From Ficedula albicollis (taxonomy: Eukaryota > Chordata > Aves > Passeriformes > Muscicapidae), in the NCBI RefSeq assembly GCF_000247815.1, contig NC_021700.1:24794241-24858240 (forward strand): a stretch of DNA of 64,000 nucleotides. Reading direction: 5' to 3'. Shown piece after piece: positions 1 through 58,893 of this stretch (the stretch's first letter is position 1; every line of letters begins with the position of its first letter). Made by a program: the position numbers and the translations under genes. The notes under the pieces were generated by a model. That model saw only the letters and a program-made list of their open reading frames with translations. It had not been told where the DNA came from and searched no databases.

Positions 1-448
1 GAAAAGCTGGTTTGACTTCAAACTTCTTTTTTAGGGGGGTAACAGATACAGATGCTGAGAGAACTCAGCTTATTGTCCCGTCATATCAACTCAGCCAGAT
101 CATCTTCTAGTAGCATGGTTGTTTTGGACCTGCCCTTGAGTCATCCTGAAAACTTTGCCACTGTAAAACATTATCATGCTGGAGAGTAGGTTAGAACAGA
201 GATGATGTGCATGTCTCTCTCCTGACTTTTCATTCTAATAGTGATAAATGTTATTCACACCATTTCTACAATTCATAGACAAATCTTTTTTAATTAGACA
301 ATGAATAGTAACACTAGGATAAAATACTTGCAAAGACTTTGCAATTAAAAGGGTAATTGGGACAGTCAAAAAACTGAGTATCTAAGGAGTAAAACTGTAT
401 TTTCTAGAAGGTAGTACTCATTCTTTGTAAACTCTGGTTTCATTTCAG

Positions 449-559
449 TTTTCTAGTCACCTGGCTCATGCAAGCACTCCTGAGACCAGGCTAGATTCTG
501 ATTCTCCAGTTATCGTCACTAGCACAACACCTGGATCTGGTGTGACAACTCAAAAACTG
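449..559 (+). CDS. POC5: POC5 coding exon (third from last)
   Basis: The exon has 37 codons, phase 0 at both ends, opening after TTTCAG and closing before GTAACA. It reads [20 protein letters not shown] and continues with a Ser/Thr-rich stretch ending TTQKL. The sequence is low-complexity and probably disordered. Confidence 0.85.
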
Positions 560-2844
560 GTAACATGCTAAAGTTATACTGCTCTTTGAATTTCTCCCTC
601 ATTCCCTTTGCTGTGCTTCATGCTAAACTGCCCTCCTTTCTTTTCTGCTTTTGACACAGTTTCAGTAACAGCTGTCAGCTGTTAGAGAAAGATGCATTAC
701 TGTATGCATGGAAGCTTTTTTATTATCTGCTCTGTCATTGCTAAAAAAGATTTCCACAGTGCACCTTCAGCTGTCACTCAAACATGCAGTCAGGAAGCAA
801 AGCTAAACTATCCATGCTGCTTGATTTTTGTCAAATTAGTCTTTCCTTGGGACAGAAATCATTAGCTTGAAATGCTGTGTCACAAGTGGAAAAAATTGAG
901 TAATCCTGGTTGCAGCCAGGTGGAGCAAATTCAGTCCTGTGTAATGTAATTGGATTACCTGCAACATCACACGTTCCATTTAGGCATGTGGCAGATAAAA
1001 CTGAGCAGAAACACTAGAGCATTGTAAATACTATGTTTAGAATTTTTTACCAATTAATATTTAATTTATTTATAGCCCATGGCAAAAGTAATAACATCTG
1101 CACAACAGAAAGCAGGAAGAACAATCACTGCTCGAATCACAGGCCGAGCTGATATGGGACAAAAATCTAGAGCTTGTGGGAGTTTAGCAGTGATGGGAGT
1201 TTCTCCACCCGTGAGTACAGTCGTTGTTGAGAAACATCATCCAGTCACTCAGGTAAATCAGATTATGCTTCTTAAAGTATTTTTATTACAACACATCAGT
1301 TAATAGTCTGAATAAAAATTACCTTAAGAGGTATTAGACAAAGCTCAGACTTGAGACCTGTTGAAAACAGTAAACAGTGCTTACCATATTTGTCTAGAAG
1401 GCACTGGTGAGGAGATGTCATGGTTTAACCCCAGGCAGCAGCCAAGCCCCGCAGAGCTACTCACTCACTCCCCCACCAGAGAGATCAGGGAGAGAATCAG
1501 AAGGGTGAAAGCTGGAGAACTCACGGGCTGTTTAAGGACAGTTTAATAGGGAAAACAAGGGCTGTGCACACAAGCAAAACAAACACAGGAATTAATTCAG
1601 TGCTTCCCATGAGCAGGCAGATGTTCAGCCATCTCCAGGAGAGCTCGGCCCCACCATGCCCAGCTTACTTGGTCACTTGGGTGATGGTTACTCAGGAAGA
1701 CAAACTCCATTACTCCACATGTACCCCCCTTACTCCTTCATCCAACCACTTTATACACTGGGCTTGGTGCCACATGGTCTGGAACATCCCCTTGGTCAGT
1801 TTGGGTCACCTGTCCTGGCTCTGTCTCCTCCCAGCCTCCCAAGCAGCCCCAGTCCCCTCACCAGTGTGGCAGTACCAAAGCAGAAAAGGCCCCCACTTCC
1901 TGCCATGACTCACAGCTGTGTGGCTTGCTGCACACAGCTTTCAAGAATTTGGGCTCCTAAGCAGAAATTAATATTTAAGTTGTATGTTCTTAAGAGTTTA
2001 GAGATTCAATGTGGTAATTATTTCATTAAGCACAATTTCTGGATTCAGATTTCGTGACTAGTGTGACGAGGAAAGCACCTGAACTGCTGTAACGAAAACT
2101 GACTTCTGAAAATGTAATAAATGTGACAGCCCTAGAGATATATTCTGTATACCCATTCTGCAAGTAAAAATCTAAGTTAAGTACTTGTCTTGAATTAATT
2201 TGAGAGGGAAGAAAATTTAACTTGATTAAAAGGAGAATGACTACGGTTTATTACACTGGTGGCTAGTTCTATGGGCAGAAAATTAATTTATGGTAAAATT
2301 GCAAACCTTTTATTTTCAAAAATATTTCAAAGATCTTTCAGATACTTGAAAAGGAAAGTTGGCATGATTAAATTAGCACTACAGGGGAAAATTGTGAGCA
2401 GTATAGTAAAAAACTAAAACAAACCAACCTTGAAATAAGATTGAGGTGATAAAAGCTCAAAATACTTAGTTAACTGGAGATCTAGCACTTCGTATTCTAA
2501 AAATGTGTTACAGATAAGAAAGGAAAAAAAACTTTCTCTTTCTGTTAAATGACCATGTATTTTTTCCTTCTTGATAAGTGTATTTCAGTTTGCTGGATTG
2601 CAGGTCTTTCTTTTTAATCTACAGCTCACCTAGAGCTATTTTAATGTGGATTTTTTGTGCATTAAGTGTTTTGATGTGTCTGATTACTTTTCAGCAAACC
2701 ATATCACAAGCCACTGCTGCTAAATATCCTCGAACTGTGCTTCATTCTTCTGGCTTCACCACTGTGAGATCTGCAGGACAAGCTGGGCGGGTGCTTCAGG
2801 GCCAAAGCCATACCAGTGTTCAGTCAATAAAAGTTGTTGACTGA
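449..2844 (+). CDS. POC5: POC5 centriolar protein, C-terminal part (3 exons, gene enters from the left)
   Basis: POC5 is a centrin-binding centriole component needed for assembly of the distal half of the centriole. Only the last 145 codons are present, spliced as 449-559, 1076-1252 and 2695-2844. All three junctions are phase 0 with AG acceptors and GT donors. The joined C-terminus contains [11 protein letters not shown] followed by [14 protein letters not shown] and ends SVQSIKVVD, which I recognise as the conserved vertebrate POC5 tail. The centrin-binding repeats and coiled coil lie off the left edge. The gene converges on ANKDD1B, as in the human POC5/ANKDD1B/POLK neighbourhood. The upstream exons cannot be judged from this window. 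Confidence 0.93.
1076..1252 (+). CDS. POC5: POC5 coding exon (penultimate)
   Basis: The exon has 59 codons, phase 0 at both ends, after the acceptor TTTATAG and before GTAAATCA. It begins [20 protein letters not shown] and ends KHHPVTQ. The first in-frame ATG at 1079 is internal and is not a gene start. Confidence 0.93.
1416..1890 (+). mobile_element. Truncated LTR of an avian endogenous retrovirus
   Basis: The stretch begins TGTCATGGTTTAACCCC and is collinear with the solo LTR at 51150-51714. Shared blocks include the CTTCCCATG...GTTCAGCC...TCTCCAGGA segment and the CTGTCCTGGCTCTGTCTCCTCCC segment. Similarity fades near 1890, so the 3' end is lost and no target-site duplication was found. 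It lies in the last POC5 intron in gene sense. The right boundary is approximate. Confidence 0.7.
2695..2844 (+). CDS. POC5: POC5 terminal coding exon with stop
   Basis: The exon opens after CTTTTCAG and encodes [14 protein letters not shown] to SVQSIKVVD, with TGA at 2842-2844. This tail is strongly conserved in POC5 orthologues. Confidence 0.94.
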   Translation, partial: QTISQATAAKYPRTVLHSSGFTTVRSAGQAGRVLQGQSHTSVQSIKVVD

Positions 2845-3103
2845 GTGACTATCTTTCTCACTGGTAGGGGTTTTTAATCAAGGTACCTCTTCCCAGTCTT
2901 TTCAGATTTGATGCAGTAAGGCCTAAAGTACATATCATGTTTTTACCTTTTTCTAAAAAAGGAAGGTTTTGTTAAGTAAAAGTGCTTTTATAATAAAACC
3001 TGGAGGGGGAAAAAAGAACTTGAACTATTGTTCTACCTCCAAACTTTTATTTTTAAGACAAACACTTTTTATTTAAGGAATCTTTTGCACAATTTTAAAT
3101 AAA
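2845..3103 (+). terminator. POC5 3'UTR and poly(A) signals
   Basis: Canonical AATAAA hexamers occur at 2992-2997 and 3098-3103 on the + strand, 148 and 254 bases past the stop. Either would give a short 3'UTR. The exact cleavage site cannot be read from sequence alone. Confidence 0.55.
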
Positions 3104-4823
3104 GGATACCGTGTGATTTTTGTCTGAATCTCATTTAATCCCAATGACACTAACATCTATGTTCAAGAGAAAATGAAATTTACTTTTGTTACAAATACTT
3201 TTAGTTGCTTATGCAAGTAAGTGTACTTGACATGCACCTTAATTATATCCTACAACAGTGTATTTAAATGGAAAACAGCAGGGTTGCATCATCCACACCG
3301 AGGGTCCAATTTAGGCTAGGTGAGGTACCCAGTCCATCGAATTCTTAAACATTTTCATTTTCCAAGTTTATGTTGCAGAACTCGATGAATATGTGAGGAT
3401 TCCAAGCATCTGTACTTTAGATCTCTAATTCCAAAACCTTAGGATTTAATGGTCTGTTCTTCGTATTCCTGGGATGCTCTGCAACTGAGTCAAAGAAGGT
3501 TGCGCACAAAAGGGCAGTTTGGAATAGGACTTCAAACTAAGATACAGATCATCTTTTTAGTACAAACAGTAGGGTAGGATTCAGCACAAAATAATGCTAG
3601 CTATATTCAAACAGAAAAGGCAATTCAGTTCTCCCGTTACATGATGAAACTATTGCTATAAAGAAGATCACAAAGATAGACATTTACATGATTTTTCAGA
3701 TATTAAATATATTCAGCAATAGGAAAACCTTTGAACATATTCAGCAGGACACTGCCAAGTATTAATTCAAGATATGAACAAGAAATAGGTAAATAATTGC
3801 TAGATGTGTTGAGTATTAAATATTGAATGCTCTTTTGGGGGATATGTATATAGTCTTGTGCCATGATAGAAAATTCTGCAGCCAGCCACACGTGGTGTTT
3901 ACATGTGACATTTTTGTGTTTCTTCACTACATAAATCAAATACTGCAGTAGCAAGATCTGTCATAATCATAGCAAGAATTTGTAAAAACCTGAATCCCAA
4001 ATGAGGCCAGATGCCAGCTTATTTCTGGAAGTGGTAATTGATTTATACACATAATTTCCACTTGATAGATTTAATTTTTTCATGTAGAAAACATCTTATT
4101 TACATTTCACATCAAACACAAACTAGATTAATTTGCAGTTCCAATACAGAATTACTTTATCAATGTAAGGTCAGGTGTAGAAACTGTAAGTGGTGAGTCT
4201 TGCTTAGCAGTTATAAACTGCCAGTCAGCCATTTGCTCTTAATTTTTTACATTTCTATATAGCAAGCATTTGAGGAAAAAAAAGTAAACATTTCAGCCGC
4301 GCAAGTTCTTCTAGGGTGGATACATAAATCAAATACTGCAGTAGCAAGATCTGTCATAATCATAGCAAGAATTTGTAAAAACCTGAATCCCAAATGAGGC
4401 CAGATGCCAGCTTATTTCTGGAAGTGGTAATTGATTTATACACATAATTTCCACTTGATAGATTTAATTTTTTCATGTAGAAAACATCTTATTTACATTT
4501 CACATCAAACACAAACTAGATTAATTTGCAGTTCCAATACAGAATTACTTTATCAATGTAAGGTCAGGTGTAGAAACTGTAAGTGGTGAGTCTTGCTTAG
4601 CAGTTATAAACTGCCAGTCAGCCATTTGCTCTTAATTTTTTACATTTCTATATAGCAAGCATTTGAGGAAAAAAAAGTAAACATTTCAGCCGCACAAGTT
4701 CTTCTAGGGTGGAAAAAGTTGTACAACTTCAAAATAGGTTTTTTGTTTCCCAGAAAGATATTTGAAAGCCACTTTCCATGTGGCATGTAATTCCATCATA
4801 TATGCCATGTTTTGTTGATGAAC
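3046..4823 (-). terminator. Putative ANKDD1B 3'UTR and poly(A) signals
   Basis: Past the stop at 4824 I found no minus-strand AATAAA until 3068-3073 and 3046-3051, which read TTTATT on the + strand. If one of these is used, the 3'UTR is about 1.75 kb and contains both copies of the 393-bp duplication. Weaker GATAAA variants inside the duplication could give a shorter form. Confidence 0.4.
3928..4713. repeat. 393-bp tandem duplication, two near-identical copies
   Basis: Copy 1 is 3928-4320 and copy 2 is 4321-4713, directly abutting with a 393-base period. The only difference I found is G/A in CCGCGCAAG versus CCGCACAAG near the copy ends. It sits in the putative ANKDD1B 3'UTR. It could be a very recent duplication or an assembly duplication of two haplotypes. 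Confidence 0.95.
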
Positions 4824-30324
<25,501 letters not shown>

Positions 30325-30586
30325 TGCTGCCCGGCTCCTCTTCCTCCTCAGCCGAGGGAAAGGGCCCCAGGCCGCTGTGCCGACGGAGGTGTCCTGCGCT
30401 GGCCCGACTAACCGGTTCCCCGGGCGGCAGTACGCCGCCGGGCCAAACACGCCCCTGCGGGCACACCTGCTCAGCACCCCGCTGGGTGCCCGGACACCGC
30501 CGCGGGAAGGGGCAGAGTTCTGGAGCAGCTTTAGGGGTTTGTTCTAAGAGAAACCAAGCGCTAGATACACCGCATTTCTTGGCAGC

Positions 30587-30702
30587 GGCTAGGCACTGAA
30601 CAGGATCACCCTTGCCCCATGCAATCCCCCCCAGGTCTTCCCTAGGCTAGGCACTGAACAGGATCACCCTTGCCCCATCCAGTCCCCCCCAGGTCTTCCC
30701 TA
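30587..30702. repeat. 58-bp tandem duplication upstream of ANKDD1B
   Basis: Two adjacent copies, 30587-30644 and 30645-30702, begin GGCTAGGCACTGAACAGGAT and end GGTCTTCCCTA. They differ at about two positions (CATGCAAT versus CATCCAGT). They lie about 260 bp upstream of the ANKDD1B ATG. Confidence 0.93.
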
Positions 30703-32982
30703 GCAGCTAGCCTTATGTGCCAGGAACAATCAGCACCCCCAAGTGCACACATGAGACAGTCAAAAGGCAGTCCCGTTGCACCAGAAAACCTTTGAAAAGC
30801 CATGCCATAGGCACACGAGTACAGACACACAGTGGTACCACAGCTTGCATGGGATGCCTGGAGCCAGGTAAATGTATTACTAACTACTCGGTAGCCATGG
30901 AGCTCGCTGTGCAGGTTGAAGTTATTTTGGGGAATTATTCTTATCATTGTCAACCAGTGCTCACTGGGCAGGAGAGGGTTACCATCCCTGCACTGCTGCA
31001 TGCTTCACACAGCCTTAGGGTGTGAGAGACTGAGGTGCTTCTGATATAAATCTGTGGTAACTACGCACATGTGATAGCAGTATTGATCCGATCACAAGAC
31101 CCTTCAATTTCAGGTAGAAAATGTTTGTGTTTGTTTTGTCAAAATCCCGTCAAAATCAAAACACACATTCCCAAAACTTCAGGTTTTGTGATGTGACATA
31201 CTGAGATCCACCTACCCTACCTATTTCTCAACTTATCTCGAAATCCCCTATGACTTTGGTCTACTTAAGCCAGTATTTCCTTTCACATAGGCAATGATTT
31301 TTTTCCACAACAGGGCATAATTTTTTAAAAATCGAATTTTGAATTTTACTTTAAAAACAGCCTTTGATATTGCTATTTCAAAATAAATATAGGAAAAAGT
31401 AGTTCCGAGAAAGCAGAACCAGTATTCAGCCTCACACAATTGTAGACATATTTGAGTTCCTTCACTGTAAATTTCTGTTAAATTAAATTACACAACCATA
31501 TTAATTTCCAAGATGACTAACACCATACCTGTCCATAATAAAATTAATCTAAAAGACTCAGGAGCTTGTAAATTTAACAAATTTGGATATAAAAACTATT
31601 TTATCAGATTCTGCTTGCCATAGATGAAGAGATTTCACAGTTCTTATCCCCTTTAAATATTTTTGGTATAGGCAGGCTATGATGCATAAAAATCTTTACA
31701 ATTTATACACTTCAGTCTGATAAGACAATTTCACCAACTGTACTTCCCGTAAGTGAATGCAACTCAGCTGAAAGAAAAAACAACCCTGTGAAAGTAAGCT
31801 CAGTGAGAACAAGCAACTGATTTAGCCATAACTGAATCATGGAGGTTTCACTTTTACTTGCGTCCTGCAAGTCAAATGTTCCAGCAATTTCTTAAAAGGA
31901 AGAAAAGAAATACAGACCATTTTCAATGTTAACGCTCTTTGCCAAAATGAGTGACAACAGACAACTATGGAATGATTAGGCTTGCCTACAAAGCTGGCAG
32001 GGATAGAGGAATAGATTTGCAGTCTCATATAGAGCAGCAGTTACAGTAAAATAATAATTTTCAGTCATGAAATACCAGCTGCTAATTTCCAGTTCTAACT
32101 GCTAATGCATAATACTACTTCACAGCATATCCTGTGCTTAAATGTTAGATGTAGTAATTTCAGCACATTCTCTAACCACTTCGTACAATCTTGACCTTTC
32201 GAAATGGCCTCCATAGACAGCAGACAAAAACTTAGACTGACACAATAACTTATAGAGGTGAAGAATCTAAACCAAAATGAAGAGCAAGGAAGTACTCTAA
32301 CATATTCCTTACTTGCCTTCACAGAGCTCTCACTCTGACAGGAAATCTGAGCACTTTCTTTAATACTTAGGATAATAGTCATAATACATACAGACATGAG
32401 TAGAGCCAATATAAAAATAAAAGGTAAGGTAAAGCCCAAGCATGTTGAACGTGCAGACTGTCTAAATTCCTTTCTTCAGAAATGGCAGAGAGAATGACAT
32501 TAAGATCACATAATTGTTATGGTTTTTCTCTGTTATTCATGACTAAAAGAGGAATTAAAGTACTTATATGTATATCTTAAATAAGGAGATACACCACACA
32601 GGAAGTCGCATCTGCTGCTAACCTATCATTCACATGCTTCAGAACTATGGATATAGTAAGTGTGGAATGGCCCACATACAGTAAATAATTCACAATTAAG
32701 TAGCTACAAAGAAACTGTCAGATATTAATAAAAACAGATTTTAATTTAAGATCAATTGAATAACACACAGAGTCACTGAGGAAAAATACAAAACAAAACC
32801 ATTGCTTATACAGTCTTCTTCAAAAGAAACAAGAAGAAAAATTGCATCACAGAAACTGTCAACAATGCTTAATCATGAACTGAAAGCCTTCTTCAGATAA
32901 AAAGAGTAATAAATATGGTAATAAAAAACTCTACGAAGTAGAGGTGGAAAAGGACTTGTTAACCAGTAAACACACCCAGTTT

Positions 32983-34010
32983 TGTACTGGGTTTGCATGG
33001 ACAAACTTTGGTAGCAGGGGGGCTGAAGGGGTGGCTTCTGTGAAAAGCTGCCAGAAGCTTTCCCCATGTCTAGCAAAGCCAGTTCCAGCCAGCTCTAGAT
33101 GCACCTGCTGCTGGCCAAGGCTGAGCCAAGCAGGAGTGGTGGCAAGGTCTCTCTGGTAAGAGATTTGAGAAGAAAAAGAAGTTTTGCGCAGTTGTAATTG
33201 TGGCCAAAGAAGAACAGAGTGAGAATATGAGAGGAACAGGCCTGTACACACCAAGGTCAGAGGAAAAGCAGGGGCAGGAGATGCTCCAGGCACTGGAACT
33301 GGGATTCTCCTGCAGCCCATGGTACAGACCATGGTGAGACAGCTGTGCCCCTGCAGCCCAGGAGGTCAGTGCGGGTGCAGGGATCCACCTGCAGCCCGTG
33401 GAGGAGACCCACACTGGAGCAGGGGGATGTCTGAGAGCGGGCTGTGACCTCTTGGGGAGCCCACACTGGAGCAGGGACCTGGTAGGACTTGTGACACTGT
33501 GGGGGACCTACACTGGAGCAGCCTGTCCTTGGAGGACTGTACCCCATGCAAGAGTGACCCACACTACAGCAGTTCACAGAGAACTGCTGCCCATGTCATG
33601 GACTCATGCTGAAGTTGATTGTGAACTGTCTCCTATGGGAGGAATCCCCTATGTTGGAGCAGGGTAAAGACTGTGTGAGCAGGAAAAGCTTGTGAGGAAC
33701 TGACCATAATCCTCGTTCCTTGTCTCTGTGTCCCACTGGGGGAAGAGGTAGAGGTGGGATGGAGAGAAGGATGAGGAGGAAGATTTTTTAAAGTTTTCTT
33801 TTACTTCTTATCCTGCTGTCATTTATTTTAGTGATAAATTCATTTAATAATTAGAGCCTGCCTAGCCCATGATGGTGTTTGATGAGTGATTTCTCCTGGT
33901 CCTTATCTCAACCCATGAACCCTTCATTATATTTTGTCTCCCCTGTTCAGTTGCAGAGGTGAGTGAGAGTGGCTTTGGTGGCTGCCTGGCATCCAGCCCA
34001 GGTCAACCCA
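32983..34010 (+). mobile_element. Long passerine ERV LTR, about 1.03 kb
   Basis: The element opens TGTACTGGGTTTGCATGG. Its body carries repeated ACACTGGAGCAG / CCTGCAGCCC motifs and GCTGCCAGAAGCTTTCCC, and it ends GCATCCAGCCCAGGTCAACC. I recognise this as a songbird LTR family (ERVL-like, name uncertain). It appears nearly complete. The family identity comes from recall, not a search. It lies between ANKDD1B and POLK, antisense to both. I did not find a clear target-site duplication. Confidence 0.75.
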
Positions 34011-34304
34011 CTATGGAATTGTACTAAATAATTCACAGTCACACAATGAGTTTTATTTTCACATTAATATTGACACATCCACAACCTTTTCATGACACTA
34101 GGATAATTCTACGACACTTCGTTTTTAAATAGATGGCAAGGCAACTTTTGGGGCCACTCAAAAGTTAAGCTAGTTAGTTAAGCCAACTAACTGATTTTTT
34201 TCAAGCACTTAAGAATAGCTTACTTCTTGCTATGTAATGCTTATGTAAAAATAGATGTTTTAAAGATATACACACAATGACAAGGTAATACTTAGATTCT
34301 ACAC

Positions 34305-35811
34305 TTTATTGAATCAGAGATACAAACTAAAAAAGGGATAGGTGTTCACCTTCTAAACAGTAGTGGCGGTCTTATGTTTCCTCAGTTGCTTTTATGTCTT
34401 TCACACCAAAAGTTCCCATGTCTGTCACCAGAACAGCTCATGCTGAGTACTCACTGACTCGGTTTAGAAAAAGTTGACTGAATCAATTTACAGTCTGAAC
34501 TAGTCCAGCTGATTTGGTCCAAAGCAGATAAGGGAGCACTGACATGAATTCAAATGAGAGAGCTGTGGGTACAGCAGCATCTGACAAACAAACCAATAAG
34601 CAGGTAGAAATGGTGTAATCATTCCAGCAATTCTGGAAACAGGAGGGCATATTCTGAACTGAGCTCAGGCATCTAAGACATACCATGTATACAATTGTTT
34701 GCTTAAAAAGCAAGCAAATCCCAATAATACAGTTCAACAACAAAACAGATGCTTCTACAAGCCACTTCTTTAAAAGACTTTGCAGTTAAAAAGCAATTTA
34801 TATTTCATACAGGATTTGGCTGTTCATATAATTTCTAAGAAATATGCTGTTATAATAAATTATTTGTCAGATAAATATTTAATGATAATAAAATATCTTT
34901 AAACAATTTGGCGTGAACAGAAAAAATCTAAACAGAGCATTTTAAATATTTGCACTTAACTTCTTTTTATATATGCACTCACAGAATACACTTTATTCAG
35001 AAATACAAAATAGTTTTAAAGAGAAAGATAGCTAAACAATAAAAAAGTTCATTATCTTCTCTTTGCATATAATTAATTTTTATTGCACCATGAAACCTTT
35101 ATTTAGAGTAATTTTAGTGCTACTCACTGGTAACAAATTCAAACTGCAAACAAGTTTTCAGCCTCTTTGGAAAGGCCAAAGATCAAACAGCATTTGTCTG
35201 TAGGAATCCTTCTCTTAATAGATTTTTAAACATAGTTTTAAATAAGTGAAGTCGTTGTGTATGTCACCATGAGTCCTTAAGATCAACTCTTACTGAAGTA
35301 ATTTTCAGTAGCAACAATGAAAACTTGATAGTGCTCTAAGTTCTTGTTCCTATCCTGTGTAACTGCAAGACTAATACATTTCTGTGTTACTACAAAGACA
35401 GATACTTGTTACCTGAAATCAAGCAACTCAACTCTTCTTTGTTATCACACAGTTAATCTCATAATTTTACTTTTATAATAAAATCAACAGAGAAGACAGA
35501 AATTCAGGTGTGAGAAGAGGACCTTCAGTACAGTGGGGCACCCTAGCTAATGATTACTGTGTTCTAGGGGGCTAAATCAAAGTGCTAGCAAATTTTGATT
35601 CTTGAAAGAAGTATTATTCTCCAAAGGAAAGAAAAGGAAAAAACCCTTTATTTTACCTCTTCTTCTATCTCAGACATCATGTCCTTGTTGTATAGATTAT
35701 ATAATGGTTCCAAAATGACTGGCACCTGAATCCAGCCTACTGCCAATGCTAAATTACCTTGCAGTTATAAAACTCTATGAAATGCTTCATATAGAACATG
35801 TTGGTACACAG
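34305..35811 (-). terminator. POLK 3'UTR with several poly(A) signals
   Basis: Minus-strand AATAAA hexamers lie at 35647-35652, 35098-35103, 35079-35084, 34992-34997 and 34305-34310. They imply 3'UTRs from about 0.16 to 1.5 kb. Which is used cannot be told from sequence. No other gene was seen here. Confidence 0.5.
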
Positions 35812-57655
<21,844 letters not shown>

Positions 57656-57696
57656 TGTACTTCCTCAAAACAAGTACCTGTTTTATGACTTAATAC
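57656..57696 (-). other. POLK 5'UTR part of exon 2
   Basis: Upstream of the ATG a minus-strand acceptor (TTTTTTTTCCCAG) gives 41 bases of 5'UTR in this exon. At least one noncoding exon must lie further right, outside the part I can recognise. Confidence 0.7.
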
Positions 57697-58620
57697 CTGG
57701 GAAAAAAAAAAAGAAATCAAATATTCATGTTCCAACTGAACAATAAAAATAATTAGATTTTGAAATTAATTTGCTTTATTTATTCAGTAAGTATTTTATA
57801 CTTATTCAGAAAACAACATACTTATTGCAAATATGAAGACTTGTACTCCTGCAAAATGGCTGACCTACCATACACACCACATCAAACTACCTGTAACTCC
57901 ATCAGTGTTTGGAGACAGTAAGACTCTATTTTCTTATTAAACTAAAACCATTTTCCTTTAAAACCTCCCTTACAGAAATAATTGAATACAAACAAACCTC
58001 AGGTAAAGGCCAGTACCTTATATATGAATATGACATTTGCGCCTGTACATTATCCTGTCAGATGAAAGATTACTGCCTTAAACACAAAATACTGCTCATT
58101 ATTACATAAAAAAAAAAAAAAGAAAAAATAACAATATTTAAATTGAAGAAAACCACTGCTCATTTGGTCATCATCCCTGCTGAGACAAGCTGTAAAATCC
58201 TTCCCAGTAATTTCTAGCTCAAATTCAGAACCTTTGTTTGTGTCAAAATTCATATTTAAAAAAAACATGGCTTCAATTAAGTTTTGATTAAAATCCTAAT
58301 TAAAGGTAAAATTCATGCACCTTTTTTTTTTCTCCCATTAATGTGTTGAACCATGGTATCTAAGTAGTGGAACCTACCAAGCTCTTACTACTCAACTACA
58401 GCCATCATTAATTTCTTAATACATGCAGATATTCCAATACATGAATTGCTGATATCTTCCCTTGTTCTCCATGAAAGTAAATTGCTCAAACCTCAATAGG
58501 CTCTAATCATAGAGTAAACTGTTTAGTTATTACACTGATGTTAAAAAAAAATAAAGAAAGCAAATATCACCTTCTGTAGCATGAACCAGTAGTCTTATTT
58601 TTGCCAGATTTAAACAAGCA

Positions 58621-58893
58621 GACTCATAGAATAGTTTGAGTTGGAAGGGACCTTTTAAAGGTCACCAAGTCCAACCTCTTGCAACGAGCAGGGACATTTT
58701 GAACTTCATCAGGTTGTTCAGAGCCTTGTCCAACTTCCCATCAGATGTTTCCAGCAATGGGGCATCTACTACTTCTCTGGGCAACCTGTCCCAGTGTTCC
58801 AACCTCACTGTAAAAAAACATCTAATTTATACCAATCCTCCTCAGTTTAAAACCATTATCCCTTGTGAAAATGCAACAGGCCCTGCTAAAAAG
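58621..58893 (-). mobile_element. CR1 LINE fragment, 3' end, reverse orientation
   Basis: Reads as the reverse complement of a CR1 3' end: ACTCATAGAATAGTTTGAGT, GGAAGGGACCTTTTAAAGG, GAGCAGGGACATTTTGAAC, TCTCTGGGCAACCTGTCCCA, and GGCCCTGCTAAAAAG. It is moderately diverged. Confidence 0.9.

Noticed and set aside
1..150. Possible additional POC5 exon after TTTTTTAG near 35
   Set aside because: The frame that looks best meets a stop within about 25 codons and no fitting GT donor precedes it.
2826..2831. AATAAA inside the POC5 coding end
   Set aside because: It lies before the stop codon; cleavage there would be at the stop. The hexamers at 2992 and 3098 are more likely.
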